DNA of 64,000 bases from an uncultured Oscillospiraceae bacterium (GTDB taxonomy: Bacteria; Bacillota; Clostridia; Oscillospirales; Acutalibacteraceae). The position numbers and the translations under genes are program-made. Below the pieces are notes generated by a model. It searched no databases. It saw only the letters and a list, made by a program, of their open reading frames with translations, and was not told where the DNA came from. Below, one piece after another: positions 49,866 through 59,179 of this stretch. Location of the stretch: positions 1 to 64,000 of the forward strand of contig UQWL01000010.1 in the NCBI GenBank assembly GCA_900544715.1. Reading direction: 5' to 3'. Position 1 is the stretch's first letter. Every line of letters begins with the position of its first letter.

Positions 49866-50233
49866 AAACACTCGAAGAATTGATGGCAATAAAGGAAAAG
49901 ACAAAGGAAAAGATGACGGTCCGCGAGGATCAGAGCGACGTTACCCGCGTTGTGGTCGGTATGGCCACCTGCGGTATCGCAGCAGGCGCCCGCCCGGTGC
50001 TCAACGCCTTTATGGACGAGGTGGAAAAGCGCCGCCTGCAAAACGTTACAGTGGCGCAGACCGGCTGCATCGGCATGTGCCAGTATGAGCCGATCGTCGA
50101 AATTTTGGAGCCCGGCAAAGAAAAGGTTACTTACGTAAAAATGACGGCGGAAAAAGCCGCCCGTGTCGTGACGGATCATCTCGTCAACGGCAATGTCGTC
50201 ACAGAATATACCGTTGGCGCTATCGCCAAATAA
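49862..50233 (+). CDS. Hydrogenase-associated thioredoxin-like [2Fe-2S] ferredoxin (HndB-like)
   Basis: A 123-residue protein: VVVGMATCGIAAGARPV, then VAQTGCIGMCQYEPIVEIL, with three cysteines (one plus a C-x3-C pair) visible. It matches HndB-like subunits of NADP- and NAD-reducing hydrogenases. It begins at 49862 (ATGA overlap) behind GGAGGTG and lies 16 bases before the NuoF-like gene. Confidence 0.87.
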   Translation: MKTLEELMAIKEKTKEKMTVREDQSDVTRVVVGMATCGIAAGARPVLNAFMDEVEKRRLQNVTVAQTGCIGMCQYEPIVEILEPGKEKVTYVKMTAEKAARVVTDHLVNGNVVTEYTVGAIAK

Positions 50234-50249
50234 GTAAGGAGGAAAAGCA

Positions 50250-52040
50250 ATGTATCGTTCCCATGTACTGGTTTGCGGCGGTACCGGCTGTACCTCCGCA
50301 AACTCCCCCGCAATCATTGAGGCGCTGGAAGCGCAGATTGCGGAGAAGGGCCTCACAGACGAGATCAAGGTCGTCCAGACCGGCTGCCATGGCCTGTGCG
50401 CACTCGGCCCGATCATGATCGTCTACCCCGAGGGCTGCTTTTATAGCGAGGTAAAGGTTGAGGACGTACCCGAAATTGTCGAGGAGCACCTGCTCAAGGG
50501 CCGCATCGTCAAGCGCCTGCTGTATGATGATACCGTCCATCAGGATGTCGTCAAGAGCATTGAATCGACGGATTTCTACAAAAAGCAGAAGCGCGTTGCA
50601 CTGCGCAACTGCGGCGTGATCGACCCGGAAAACATCGACGAATACATCGCCTACGACGGCTACCAGGCGCTTGCAAAGTGCCTGACGGAATACACGCCGG
50701 AGCAGGTCATTCAGGTGATCAAGGATTCCGGGCTGCGCGGCCGCGGCGGCGGCGGTTTCCCGACCGGCCGCAAGTGGGAGCTGGCCGCCATGAACAAGGC
50801 GGATCAGAAATATGTCGTCTGCAACGCGGACGAGGGCGACCCCGGCGCATTTATGGATCGCTCCGTGCTGGAAGGCGATCCGCACTGCATCGTGGAAGCC
50901 ATGGCAATCTGCGGCTATGCCGTCGGCGCGACGGAAGGCTATATCTATGTGCGCGCGGAGTACCCGATCGCGGTCAACCGATTGGAAATCGCCATCCAAC
51001 AGGCCAAGGAATACGGCCTGCTGGGCAAAAACATCTTCGATTCCGGCTTCGATTTTGACCTTCACATCCGCCTTGGCGCAGGCGCGTTCGTCTGCGGCGA
51101 GGAGACCGCGCTGATGACCTCCATTGAGGGCAACCGCGGCGAGCCCCGCCCGCGTCCGCCTTATCCGGCGGTAAAGGGCCTGTTCGGCAAGCCCACAACG
51201 GAGAATAACGTGGAAACCTTTGCCAACGTCCCGCAGATCATTTTGAAGGGCGCGGATTGGTTCGCCTCCATGGGCACGGAGCGCTCCAAGGGCACCAAGG
51301 TCTTTGCCCTGGGCGGCAAGATCAAAAACACCGGCCTTGTGGAAATCCCGATGGGCACAACGCTGCGTGATATCGTTGAAGAAATCGGCGGCGGCATCCC
51401 CAATGGCAAGAAGTTTAAGGCTGCGCAGACCGGCGGCCCTTCCGGCGGCTGCATCCCCGCTTCCCTGATGGATACGGAGATCGACTATGACAACCTCACC
51501 GCCATCGGCTGCATGATGGGCTCCGGCGGGCTGATCGTCATGGATGAAGATAACTGCATGGTCGACATCGCGAAATTCTTCCTGGAATTTACGGTCGATG
51601 AATCTTGCGGCAAGTGCTCCCCCTGCCGGATCGGCACCAAGCGCATGATGGAGATCCTTGAGAAGATCACCTCCGGCAAGGGTACGCTTGAGGATATCGA
51701 CAAGCTCGAAGAGCTCGCCTACTATATTAAACAGAATTCCCTGTGCGGCCTGGGCCAGACGGCTCCGAACCCCGTGCTTGCCACACTGAAATTCTTCCGC
51801 GATGAATACATCGCGCACGTGGTGGATAAAAAGTGCCCCGCCGGCGTCTGCAAGGCATTGCTCAACTACTACATAGACGCTGACAAGTGCATCGGCTGCG
51901 GCCTGTGTGCGCGCACCTGCCCGGTGGGCGCGATCTCCGGCGAAATTCGCAAGCCGCACACCATCGACACCAGCAAGTGCATCAAGTGCGGCGCCTGCGT
52001 TGAAAAGTGCAAAAAGATGCAGGCAATCAAGAAGAAATAA
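50250..52040 (+). CDS. NuoF-like flavin subunit of the NAD(P)-linked [FeFe] hydrogenase (HndC/HydB)
   Basis: A 596-residue diaphorase subunit. Domains in order: N-terminal thioredoxin-like [2Fe-2S] domain (HVLVCGGTGCTSANS, TGCHGLCALGP); FMN/NAD(H) domain with GLRGRGGGGFPTGRKWE and NADEGDPGAFMDRS; the [4Fe-4S] motif ESCGKCSPCRIGTKRM; and a C-terminal pair of [4Fe-4S] clusters (CIGCGLCARTCPVGAI, CIKCGACVEKCKK). This layout is typical of electron-bifurcating or NAD(P)-linked hydrogenases. ATG at 50250 follows AAGGAGG. Confidence 0.95.
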   Translation: MYRSHVLVCGGTGCTSANSPAIIEALEAQIAEKGLTDEIKVVQTGCHGLCALGPIMIVYPEGCFYSEVKVEDVPEIVEEHLLKGRIVKRLLYDDTVHQDVVKSIESTDFYKKQKRVALRNCGVIDPENIDEYIAYDGYQALAKCLTEYTPEQVIQVIKDSGLRGRGGGGFPTGRKWELAAMNKADQKYVVCNADEGDPGAFMDRSVLEGDPHCIVEAMAICGYAVGATEGYIYVRAEYPIAVNRLEIAIQQAKEYGLLGKNIFDSGFDFDLHIRLGAGAFVCGEETALMTSIEGNRGEPRPRPPYPAVKGLFGKPTTENNVETFANVPQIILKGADWFASMGTERSKGTKVFALGGKIKNTGLVEIPMGTTLRDIVEEIGGGIPNGKKFKAAQTGGPSGGCIPASLMDTEIDYDNLTAIGCMMGSGGLIVMDEDNCMVDIAKFFLEFTVDESCGKCSPCRIGTKRMMEILEKITSGKGTLEDIDKLEELAYYIKQNSLCGLGQTAPNPVLATLKFFRDEYIAHVVDKKCPAGVCKALLNYYIDADKCIGCGLCARTCPVGAISGEIRKPHTIDTSKCIKCGACVEKCKKMQAIKKK

Positions 52041-52060
52041 CGAAAGGAGTGTGCCTGTCA

Positions 52061-53803
52061 ATGGAAATGGTCAATATCAAAATCAACGGCATGCCCTTGA
52101 GTGTGCCCAACGGCATTTCTATCCTCGAAGCGGCGCGCTACGCTGGAATTGAGATCCCGACGCTGTGCTACCTCAAGGATATTAATGAAATCGGCGCGTG
52201 CCGTATCTGCATGGTGGAGGTCAAGGGCGCGAGGAGCCTTGTCACCGCCTGTGTCTATCCGGTCAATGAGGGCATGGAGGTCTTTACCAACACGGAGAAG
52301 GTGCGTTCTTCCCGTAAGATCACGCTGGAACTCATCCTCTCCACGCATGACCGCAAGTGCCTCTCCTGCGTGCGCAGCGGCAACTGCGAGCTGCAGCAGC
52401 TCTGCAAGGAGTTCGGCGTGGATGACGAAACGCGCTACGAGGGCGCGAACCCGCACTATGAGTTTGACGACTCCGCCGCGCATATGATCCGTGATAACAA
52501 TAAGTGCATCCTCTGCCGCCGCTGCGTTGCGGCCTGCGATATGCAGAAAATCTCCGTGATCGGCGCGAATGCCCGCGGCTTCGATACGCACATCAGCTCC
52601 GCATTCGACAAAGATCTGGCGGACGTCTCCTGCATCTCCTGCGGCCAGTGCATCGTCAACTGCCCGACCGGCGCGCTGGTGGAAAAGGACGACAGCGACA
52701 AGGTGCTCGCCGCCATCAACGATCCGGATAAATATGTGATCGTCCAGACGGCCCCCTCCATCCGCGCCACCCTTGGCGAGTGCTTCGGCATGAGCATCGG
52801 CACAAACGTACAGGGCAAGATGGTCGCGGCGCTCCGGCGCCTCGGCTTCGATAAGGTATTCGATACTGATTTTGCCGCGGACCTGACGATCATGGAGGAA
52901 GCGCACGAGTTCATCGAGCGCGTGCAAAACGGCGGCGTGCTGCCGATGATCACCTCCTGCTCCCCTGGCTGGGTCAAATATTGCGAGCATTACTACCCGG
53001 ATCAGATTCCACATCTCTCCACCTGCAAATCGCCGCAGCAGATGTTCGGCGCGACGATCAAAACCTGGTACGCCAAGAAGATGGGCCTTGATCCGGAGAA
53101 GATCGTCGTGGTTGGCATCATGCCCTGCACGGCGAAAAAATTCGAGACCAAGCGCGACGACCAGTCCGCCTCCGGCTACCCGGATGTGGATATCGCGCTC
53201 ACCACCCGCGAGCTTGCGCGTATGATCGAGAGCGCGGGCATCTACTTCAAGCATCTGCCGGACGAGGAGTTTGACAATCCGCTCGGCGAAGGCACCGGCG
53301 CGGCCGTGATCTTCGGCGCAACGGGCGGCGTGATGGAAGCGGCTCTTCGCACGGCCGTTGAAACGCTCACCAGCAAGCCCCTTGACAATGTCGATTTTAC
53401 CGATGTGCGCGGCATGGACGGCGTCAAGGAAGCGGAGTACGAAGTGGCTGGCATCAAGCTCAAGGTCGCTGTTGCCAGCGGCACCGCCAATGCCCACACG
53501 CTCATGGAGCAGGTAAAGGACGGCACGTCCCCCTATCACTTCATCGAGATCATGGGCTGCCCCGGCGGCTGCATCAACGGCGGCGGCCAGCCGATCCAGC
53601 ACGCTGTGGTGCGCAACTTCGTCGACCTGAAGAACCGCCGTGCGGCTGCGCTGTACGACGCGGACCGCAAGCTTCCCGTGCGCAAATCGCATGAGAGCGA
53701 CGCGATCAAAACGGTCTATACCGAGTTCTTCGGCGAGCCAGGCAGCCACCTTGCGCATGAGGTGCTGCATACCTCCTACCAAGCGAGGCCGAAATATCGA
53801 TAA
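52061..53803 (+). CDS. [FeFe] hydrogenase catalytic subunit (HndD/HydA)
   Basis: A 580-residue enzyme. N-terminal [2Fe-2S] domain with Cys36, Cys47, Cys50 and Cys64; a His-ligated [4Fe-4S] cluster (His96, Cys100, Cys103, Cys109); two [4Fe-4S] ferredoxin motifs (CILCRRCVAACD, CISCGQCIVNCP). The H-cluster motifs are L1 TSCSPGW (Cys300), L2 MPCTAKKFE (Cys356) and L3 EIMGCPGGCINGGGQP (Cys500, Cys504). L1 differs from the textbook TSCCPxW by Ser. A small C-terminal SSU-like region follows (FGEPGSHLAHEVLHTSY). ATG at 52061 follows GAAAGGAG. The maturases HydE, HydF and HydG are not in the window. Confidence 0.96.
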   Translation: MEMVNIKINGMPLSVPNGISILEAARYAGIEIPTLCYLKDINEIGACRICMVEVKGARSLVTACVYPVNEGMEVFTNTEKVRSSRKITLELILSTHDRKCLSCVRSGNCELQQLCKEFGVDDETRYEGANPHYEFDDSAAHMIRDNNKCILCRRCVAACDMQKISVIGANARGFDTHISSAFDKDLADVSCISCGQCIVNCPTGALVEKDDSDKVLAAINDPDKYVIVQTAPSIRATLGECFGMSIGTNVQGKMVAALRRLGFDKVFDTDFAADLTIMEEAHEFIERVQNGGVLPMITSCSPGWVKYCEHYYPDQIPHLSTCKSPQQMFGATIKTWYAKKMGLDPEKIVVVGIMPCTAKKFETKRDDQSASGYPDVDIALTTRELARMIESAGIYFKHLPDEEFDNPLGEGTGAAVIFGATGGVMEAALRTAVETLTSKPLDNVDFTDVRGMDGVKEAEYEVAGIKLKVAVASGTANAHTLMEQVKDGTSPYHFIEIMGCPGGCINGGGQPIQHAVVRNFVDLKNRRAAALYDADRKLPVRKSHESDAIKTVYTEFFGEPGSHLAHEVLHTSYQARPKYR

Positions 53804-53820
53804 GCGCAAACGCCATATCA

Positions 53821-53855
53821 CTGCCGCCCTTCTTCCCGAAGGGCGGCAGTTTTTT
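53821..53855 (+). terminator. Terminator of the hydrogenase operon
   Basis: CTGCCGCCCTT (53821-53831) pairs with AAGGGCGGCAG (53839-53849), followed by six T residues. Confidence 0.93.
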
Positions 53856-54002
53856 AACTCCCGTATCATGAGTTCCTACGTTAAAAAGGCGCGTTACTAT
53901 GGACGAAGGCAGGTGGACTCGGGCGTAGAAAATCAATTTGTCGATTGAACAGAACGTCATCCGTTTTTTCTGAAAAAATACCGATAAAAATCCGTAATTC
54001 CT

Positions 54003-54030
54003 TTGATTTCGATTTTGTAAAAAATATGAT
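54003..54030 (+). promoter_or_regulatory. Candidate promoter of the SGNH hydrolase gene
   Basis: TTGATT (54003-54008) and TATGAT (54025-54030) with 16-base spacing, 45 bases before the ATG. Confidence 0.45.
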
Positions 54031-54074
54031 ATTGTATGCTTAATGAAAAAATCGAGCAGAAGGGGCAATCCTTT

Positions 54075-54806
54075 ATGAAAAAGAGAAACGCCGTGCTGCT
54101 GGCAGCCGGAATTCCAACTGTGCTTTTAATCGCTAACATTTTATTCGTTTTATTCGCCCTAAAATATGTCAATGGCTTTAACGAAGCGCAATTGGATATT
54201 AAACGCGACAATTTCACCGCTTATAACGCGACTTCGCCCTCCGGCCAGACTGTATTTCTGGGCGATTCCATCACAGAATACTATCCTGTGGCGGAGGCCT
54301 TTGGCTCCTACACCAAAAACACCGGGAGCCTTGTTTACAACCGCGGCATCAGCGCGGAAACAAGCGGCCACATGAAGGACCGGCTTGCGGACACGGCGCT
54401 GAATATCCGTCCCCGAAACGTCGTGATGCTCATCGGCACCAACGATATCGGTCAGGGCGTTCCGGAGGAGGAACTGCTGCAAAACATCACCGATTCCGTC
54501 CAGATAATCCGAAAGCAGTCGCCTGAGACAAACCTTATTCTGCAGGCGATCTATCCGGTCAATGAGAATATGGAAACGCTCTATGCACGCGTTATGGTCG
54601 GAAAGCGGACTAATGCCGGCATTAAATCGGTTAATGAAAAGCTCAAAAAAGTTGCGGCGGATAACGGCGCTGTTTTCCTGGATCTGACCGAAGCGCTCTC
54701 CGATAAAGCCGGCAATCTGAAACGGAACTTCACCTATGACGGCCTGCACCCCACGGCGGAGTGCTATGCCGTTATCACGGAGAAAATTCTGCCCCTGCTC
54801 AAGTGA
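54075..54806 (+). CDS. Membrane-anchored SGNH/GDSL hydrolase
   Basis: A 243-residue protein with an N-terminal anchor (about residues 6-30, LLAAGIPTVLLIANILFVLFA) and an SGNH hydrolase domain: block I TVFLGDSITEYYP, block III RNVVMLIGTNDIGQG, block V YDGLHPTAECY with the catalytic Asp/His. Probably an extracytoplasmic esterase or acetyl hydrolase acting on carbohydrate or lipid esters. ATG at 54075 follows GAAGGGG. Its stop abuts the ytaF stop on the other strand. Confidence 0.9.
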   Translation: MKKRNAVLLAAGIPTVLLIANILFVLFALKYVNGFNEAQLDIKRDNFTAYNATSPSGQTVFLGDSITEYYPVAEAFGSYTKNTGSLVYNRGISAETSGHMKDRLADTALNIRPRNVVMLIGTNDIGQGVPEEELLQNITDSVQIIRKQSPETNLILQAIYPVNENMETLYARVMVGKRTNAGIKSVNEKLKKVAADNGAVFLDLTEALSDKAGNLKRNFTYDGLHPTAECYAVITEKILPLLK

Positions 54807-55448
54807 CTACAGCTTTAAGATTGCCAGCACGATCAACAGCGCCCCGCTGAGCCAAGAGAGGTCAAAGGGCAGTTTCTGCGCCGCGCGGTTGCCAATTTTT
54901 CCGCCCAAGCGGACCGCCAGCATCCCGACGGCTAGGGAAAACAGCATCACCATCAAAAAATTCACCTGCATCAGCGCCGCGCCAAAGCCGACCGCCAGCC
55001 CATCGAGCGAGAGCGCAACCGCAAGGGAGGCCGCCTCCGCGGGGGAAAGCTCACGCGAGCCATCCCGATCCGCCTTTTCCGGGTCGGCATACACATCCAA
55101 AATAAACTTCAGGCTGAATAGAGAAAAGGAGACTTGCCGGTGCATCCGTTTGTGCTTACGGATGAGCGTCTTGATCGTGCTGTCACAAAGTTTTACAAGC
55201 CCCAGCAAAAAAAGGATTGCAAAGCACAGCCCTTTGGTCAAGCTCTGCGGCAGGAAAGGCCGCAGCAGTGATCCCGCCAGAAGGGAAACTGCCAGCATCG
55301 CCGTGCAAATCACGCTGATGATCGCTGCGGAGGAATAGGGAATCCGAATTCGCTGTGCCCCATAGGCAAAGCTCGCAACAAACGCATCCAACGAAAGAGC
55401 CACCACGAGCAGCAGCGCCTCCAGCGCCGCATAAAACAGGTCGTTCAA
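54807..55448 (-). CDS. ytaF: Sporulation-associated membrane protein YtaF (MntP-like fold)
   Basis: About 213 residues in six membrane helices: ALLLVVALSLDAFVASFAYG at the start and the repeat AVALSLDGLAVGFGAAL in the second half, the paired Asp motif of the MntP/YtaF group, with a charged loop between (IRKHKRMHRQ). YtaF is sporulation-linked in bacilli; metal transport is possible from the fold. TTG at 55448 is eight bases after AGGGGG; GTG at 55457 is the alternative. Confidence 0.85.
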   Translation of the reverse strand: MNDLFYAALEALLLVVALSLDAFVASFAYGAQRIRIPYSSAAIISVICTAMLAVSLLAGSLLRPFLPQSLTKGLCFAILFLLGLVKLCDSTIKTLIRKHKRMHRQVSFSLFSLKFILDVYADPEKADRDGSRELSPAEAASLAVALSLDGLAVGFGAALMQVNFLMVMLFSLAVGMLAVRLGGKIGNRAAQKLPFDLSWLSGALLIVLAILKL

Positions 55449-55483
55449 TGGCGCCACCCCCTGTTAACTGCGGAGTAAAAATC

Positions 55484-55547
55484 AAAAAACGCTTTCCCCG
55501 CTCCTCCATCCTATGCAAAAGGAGAAGGTGCGGTGAAAGCGTTTTTT
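55484..55547 (-). terminator. Terminator after the methyltransferase gene
   Basis: AAAAAACGCTTTCCCCG and CGGTGAAAGCGTTTTTT pair around an inner CTCCT/AGGAG stem; on the minus strand T runs follow directly. It is 14 bases after the methyltransferase stop and 36 before the ytaF start, so it insulates the two genes. Confidence 0.75.
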
Positions 55548-55560
55548 CACAACCAAATCA

Positions 55561-56337
55561 TTATTCTTTACAGGCGGTAAAAAACAGCCGTGGGAAGCGG
55601 AAGATCACCTCTCCATTTTGCCGCACCGGGTAGGCCTGCCTAATGCCGTCCAGCACCTCCTGCTCAAATGTCCGCTGCTCCTCTTCCGCCAGGCAGGCGA
55701 GATAAGGCCGCAGCCCCGTGCCGCGGTACCATTCCAAGATCGCCTGATAAGAGGGAAGCCGGTGATAATAAACCGTTTCCCACATGCTGAAATCAGAGGA
55801 GATCCCGCTGAGCAGGTCAAAATACTGCTCCGGCGCAAGCTGATAGAAAACACGCCGCTCCGGGAAACGCGCCCGCCATTCCGCTTTGGCTGCTATGCTC
55901 TCGATGATTCGATGAACCGGCTCCTTAAAATTGTTTGGCAGCTGCACCGCCAACATCCCGCCGGGCCTCAAAAGCTCCATCAGCCGGGGCAGAAGTGCTT
56001 CATGCTCCGGCACCCATTGCAAGCAGGCGTTGGAAAACACGAGATCGTAATCCGCACCGAGCGGAGTGAAATCCTGCGTCACATCAAAAACGCGGAACGA
56101 AAGATCTGGGTTTTCAGCCCTTGCGGCCTGAATCATCTCCGTCGATTGATCGATCCCCAACACCTCGGCTTCCGGAAACCGTTGCTTGATCATCCGCGTG
56201 CTGTTGCCCGGGCCGCAGCCGATATCCAGCGCTTTATAGCATCCCTCTTCCAACGCAACCTTGGCCACAAGGTCGCGGGCAGGATACGTGCGTTCCGCCT
56301 CAAATTTTAAATATTGTTTCGCATCCCATTTGAGCAA
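55561..56337 (-). CDS. tam: SAM-dependent methyltransferase, trans-aconitate methyltransferase-like
   Basis: A 258-residue class I methyltransferase: WDAKQYLKFEAERTYPARDL at the start, SAM motif KALDIGCGPGNSTRMI, VLGIDQSTEMIQAAR, YDLVFSNACLQWVPEHEALL and GGMLAVQLPNN. The N-terminus and the LQWVPEHEA stretch match Tam. TTG at 56337 (reading LLKWDAKQYL) is preferred, eight bases after AAGGAG; GTG at 56346 is too close. The exact substrate is not certain. Confidence 0.85.
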   Translation of the reverse strand: MLKWDAKQYLKFEAERTYPARDLVAKVALEEGCYKALDIGCGPGNSTRMIKQRFPEAEVLGIDQSTEMIQAARAENPDLSFRVFDVTQDFTPLGADYDLVFSNACLQWVPEHEALLPRLMELLRPGGMLAVQLPNNFKEPVHRIIESIAAKAEWRARFPERRVFYQLAPEQYFDLLSGISSDFSMWETVYYHRLPSYQAILEWYRGTGLRPYLACLAEEEQRTFEQEVLDGIRQAYPVRQNGEVIFRFPRLFFTACKE

Positions 56338-56381
56338 TGGAATCACTCCTTCTACCGGTTCTATCCTTCATTCCGTTTTGG

Positions 56382-57389
56382 CTAGGTCACCTGATTAAAT
56401 ACCTTTAAAGAAAATGTGCTGCCCTGCCCCGGGCTGCTCTGAACGCTGATCTCACCGCCCTGCGCCCGTAGAATGGTGCGCGCCATGGCAAGGCCGATCC
56501 CGACGCTGTCCGGCGAGGCGTTTTTGCCCCTGTAAAACCGCTCGAACAGATGCGGCTGATCCTCTTTTGCAATGCCCTCGCCCGTATCTTTCACCGTAAA
56601 GAGCGCATAAAGCGGGTTTTGCCGGGCGGACACGGTAACAACGCCGCCCTTCGGCGTATGCTCTACACAGTTTTTCACCACGTTGAGCAGTGCCTCTGCA
56701 GTCCAGTTCAAATCACACTTCACACGCATCCCTTCCGGCGCGTCGATGCGCAGCGTCTGCTCCCGCAGCTCCGCCGCAATGGAGAGCGGCGTGCATGCCT
56801 TTTCCAGCACCGCGTGCGCTTCATGCAGTTCTGGATGGAACATAATCGCCCCCGCATCCAGCCGCGCGAGCTTCAGCAGGGAGGATACCAGCCACTCCAA
56901 CCGATCAAGCTGCGCATGCAGCCCTCTCGAAAACTCCTCCCGGCGATCCGGGGGCAGATCGGGTGCCTGCAAAAGATCCGCCATCATCATCATGGAGGTC
57001 AGCGGCGTTTTCAACTGGTGCGAAATGTCGGACATGGAATCCGCCAGATGGGCTTTTTCCCTCAGCAGCCGCTGATTCTGCTCATTGAGGATGCGCGTTA
57101 CCTTATGAATATCATTTTGGAGAATGCTCAGCTCGCCCTCGTCGTTATCCCGCACATCGAGCGAATAATCCCCCGCGCAGATGCGCTCCAGACATGCGCT
57201 CAGGTGGCGCAGGCGGCGGTGTTGCCGCAAGGCAAACACGCCCGCGCAAAGCGATAAAACGCCTCCTAACAGCATGGAGAGGCACCCGGCCCGCCAATCA
57301 ATCAGGAAGCCCAGGAGGCTCCCCACCGCTGTAGCCGTGAGCATGGCGGCCAAAAGGCGGCGCAGCTCACGGTTGCGCAACATCTGCAT
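56382..57389 (-). CDS. Sensor histidine kinase (OmpR-partner type)
   Basis: A 335-residue kinase with two adjacent membrane helices (about residues 12-55) and almost no extracytoplasmic loop, a HAMP-like segment, the His box SDISHQLKTPLTSMMMM (His near 124), N box NVVKNCVEHTPKGG, G1 VKDTGEGIAKEDQP, F box LFERFYRG and G2 GIGLAMARTIL. Such intramembrane sensors often respond to envelope stress or a partner transporter. It follows the GH13 gene by 24 bases; the probable response regulator is the first gene of the same operon. Confidence 0.9.
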   Translation of the reverse strand: MQMLRNRELRRLLAAMLTATAVGSLLGFLIDWRAGCLSMLLGGVLSLCAGVFALRQHRRLRHLSACLERICAGDYSLDVRDNDEGELSILQNDIHKVTRILNEQNQRLLREKAHLADSMSDISHQLKTPLTSMMMMADLLQAPDLPPDRREEFSRGLHAQLDRLEWLVSSLLKLARLDAGAIMFHPELHEAHAVLEKACTPLSIAAELREQTLRIDAPEGMRVKCDLNWTAEALLNVVKNCVEHTPKGGVVTVSARQNPLYALFTVKDTGEGIAKEDQPHLFERFYRGKNASPDSVGIGLAMARTILRAQGGEISVQSSPGQGSTFSLKVFNQVT

Positions 57390-57413
57390 GTGAATCTTCC
57401 CCTCTCTCGCCGA

Positions 57414-59075
57414 TCAATCCATGCACAATTCCCACACCATGCTGGCACAGGGCGCAAGGCGAATTGTTTCTGCAAGCACGGGCGGAGTGTCCACATTGCT
57501 CAGCAAAAGCTGTGCGCCGCCCGTGCAGAGCTCCGCAGGGATTTTGAAACGCACCGGCTTCGGCGACAGGCTGCATACAACCAAAAGCTGCCGGCCTTCG
57601 AGCCGCCGGGCAAAAGCAAACACCGCTTTCTCCTGCTCGCCGATGGGCACAAATGCGCCATCCCGCACGACGTCGGCATATCTTTTGCGCAGTGCCAATG
57701 CCTTTTGATAAAAACGGAATACGGAATTGGAATCTTGCAGCTGTGCGGCGGCATTGATCTCCCGGTAATTTTCATTGATTTTCATCCATGGCGTGCCGCT
57801 TGTAAAGCCTGCGTTTGCCGCGTCGCTCCACTGCATGGGGGTGCGGGCGTTGTCTCGTGCATATCGCTGCAAATATGTTTCCGTGAAATGCGCGACAATT
57901 TTGCCAAAGGGCTTTCGGCGGGCTGCCTCCAATTGATTGACGGACTGAATATCGCGGTAATCCGCGCTCGTAAACGGGCAGTTGGTCATGCCAAGCTCCT
58001 GCCCCTGATAGATAAAAGGCGTGCCCTTTTGAAACAGCAAAGAAACCGCGAGGCTCTTCGCGGCCGCCGCGCGATGCGCCCCCGCCGGTGCAAACCGCGG
58101 CAGGCTCCTTGCCTGATCGTGGTTCTCATAGTATAACGCGCCCCAGGAATGCTCCGGCAACTCCTGCCAACGAAACAGGATGCGCTTCCAGCGGCGCAGA
58201 TCGGTGGTTTTCTGGTTGTAGGCGCAAACGGCCCGCGCACCCACATGCTCAAAGTGAAAAAGCATATCCAAAAGGCCCGCGCCCTCGCGCGTAATCTCGC
58301 AGGCACGGCCAAAATCAATGCCCGCCGCCTCGCCGACAATCATCGTGTCAAATTGGTTGAAGGAGCGTTCGGAAAGCTCCTGCATATATTGTTTCCAGTG
58401 CGGGCCGACCACAACGTCATCCTGCGATGCGTGATATAAATCTTCAGGCTTTGAAATATAGGTGATCACGTCGCATCGGAAGCCGTCCACTCCTTTTTCC
58501 AGCCAATCGTTACAGATGGCCGCCACTTCCTCGCGCACTTTTGGATTGTCCCAGTTCAAATCTGGCTGCTTCCTGCTGAATAGATGCAGGTAGAACTGCC
58601 CGGTTGCTTCCTCATATTCCCACGCTGAGCCGCCAAAGCAGGCGCGCCAATTGTTGGGCGGATTTTTTTTGCCCGGCCCGGTGCCGTCGCGCCAGATATA
58701 ATAGTCCCTGTATGGGTTGGTTCGATCCTTCCGGCTCTCCTGAAACCACGGGTGCTCATCCGATGTGTGATTGACGACCAAATCCATCAGCACCTTGATC
58801 CCACGGCTGTGAAAAGCCTCCAGCATCTTCTCCCAATCCGCCAGGGTGCCAAATTCATCCATGATATCACGATAATCGCTGATATCGTAGCCGTTGTCGT
58901 CGTTCGGCGATTTGTAGCAGGGCGACAGCCACACGGCGTCTATTCCGAGTCCCTTCAGATAATCGGCCTTTTGCAAAATGCCATTTAAATCACCAACTCC
59001 GTCGCCGTTGGAATCCAGAAAGCTGCGCGGATAAATCTGATAAACAACCGCGTCTTTATACCATCTCGTTTTCAT
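57414..59075 (-). CDS. GH13 alpha-glucosidase (oligo-1,6-glucosidase/MalL type)
   Basis: A 553-residue cytoplasmic enzyme: WYKDAVVYQIYPRSFLDSNG, GIDAVWLSPCYKSPNDDNGYD, VNHTSDEHPWF, catalytic Asp in GVDGFRCDVITY, acid/base Glu in DTMIVGEAAG, and the third Asp in YYENHDQARSLPRF. The C-terminal beta domain ends SMVWELCMD. It cleaves alpha-1,4 or alpha-1,6 glucosides of short oligosaccharides. ATG at 59075 follows AGGAGC. It lies between response regulator and kinase genes on the same strand. Confidence 0.93.
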   Translation of the reverse strand: MKTRWYKDAVVYQIYPRSFLDSNGDGVGDLNGILQKADYLKGLGIDAVWLSPCYKSPNDDNGYDISDYRDIMDEFGTLADWEKMLEAFHSRGIKVLMDLVVNHTSDEHPWFQESRKDRTNPYRDYYIWRDGTGPGKKNPPNNWRACFGGSAWEYEEATGQFYLHLFSRKQPDLNWDNPKVREEVAAICNDWLEKGVDGFRCDVITYISKPEDLYHASQDDVVVGPHWKQYMQELSERSFNQFDTMIVGEAAGIDFGRACEITREGAGLLDMLFHFEHVGARAVCAYNQKTTDLRRWKRILFRWQELPEHSWGALYYENHDQARSLPRFAPAGAHRAAAAKSLAVSLLFQKGTPFIYQGQELGMTNCPFTSADYRDIQSVNQLEAARRKPFGKIVAHFTETYLQRYARDNARTPMQWSDAANAGFTSGTPWMKINENYREINAAAQLQDSNSVFRFYQKALALRKRYADVVRDGAFVPIGEQEKAVFAFARRLEGRQLLVVCSLSPKPVRFKIPAELCTGGAQLLLSNVDTPPVLAETIRLAPCASMVWELCMD

Positions 59076-59179
59076 AGCGTCTCTTGCTCCTAAATCAATT
59101 GATGTTTTTGGGCAACAGTGGTTTTCAGCGCCGTCGATGCCAAACCCGCCCCGTTTCAAAGGCGTTCAAAATGAACAGG

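Noticed and set aside
55484..55547. Metal riboswitch before ytaF
   Set aside because: The long stem is explained by the terminator of the methyltransferase gene, with a T run directly after it; no yybP-ykoY core was seen.
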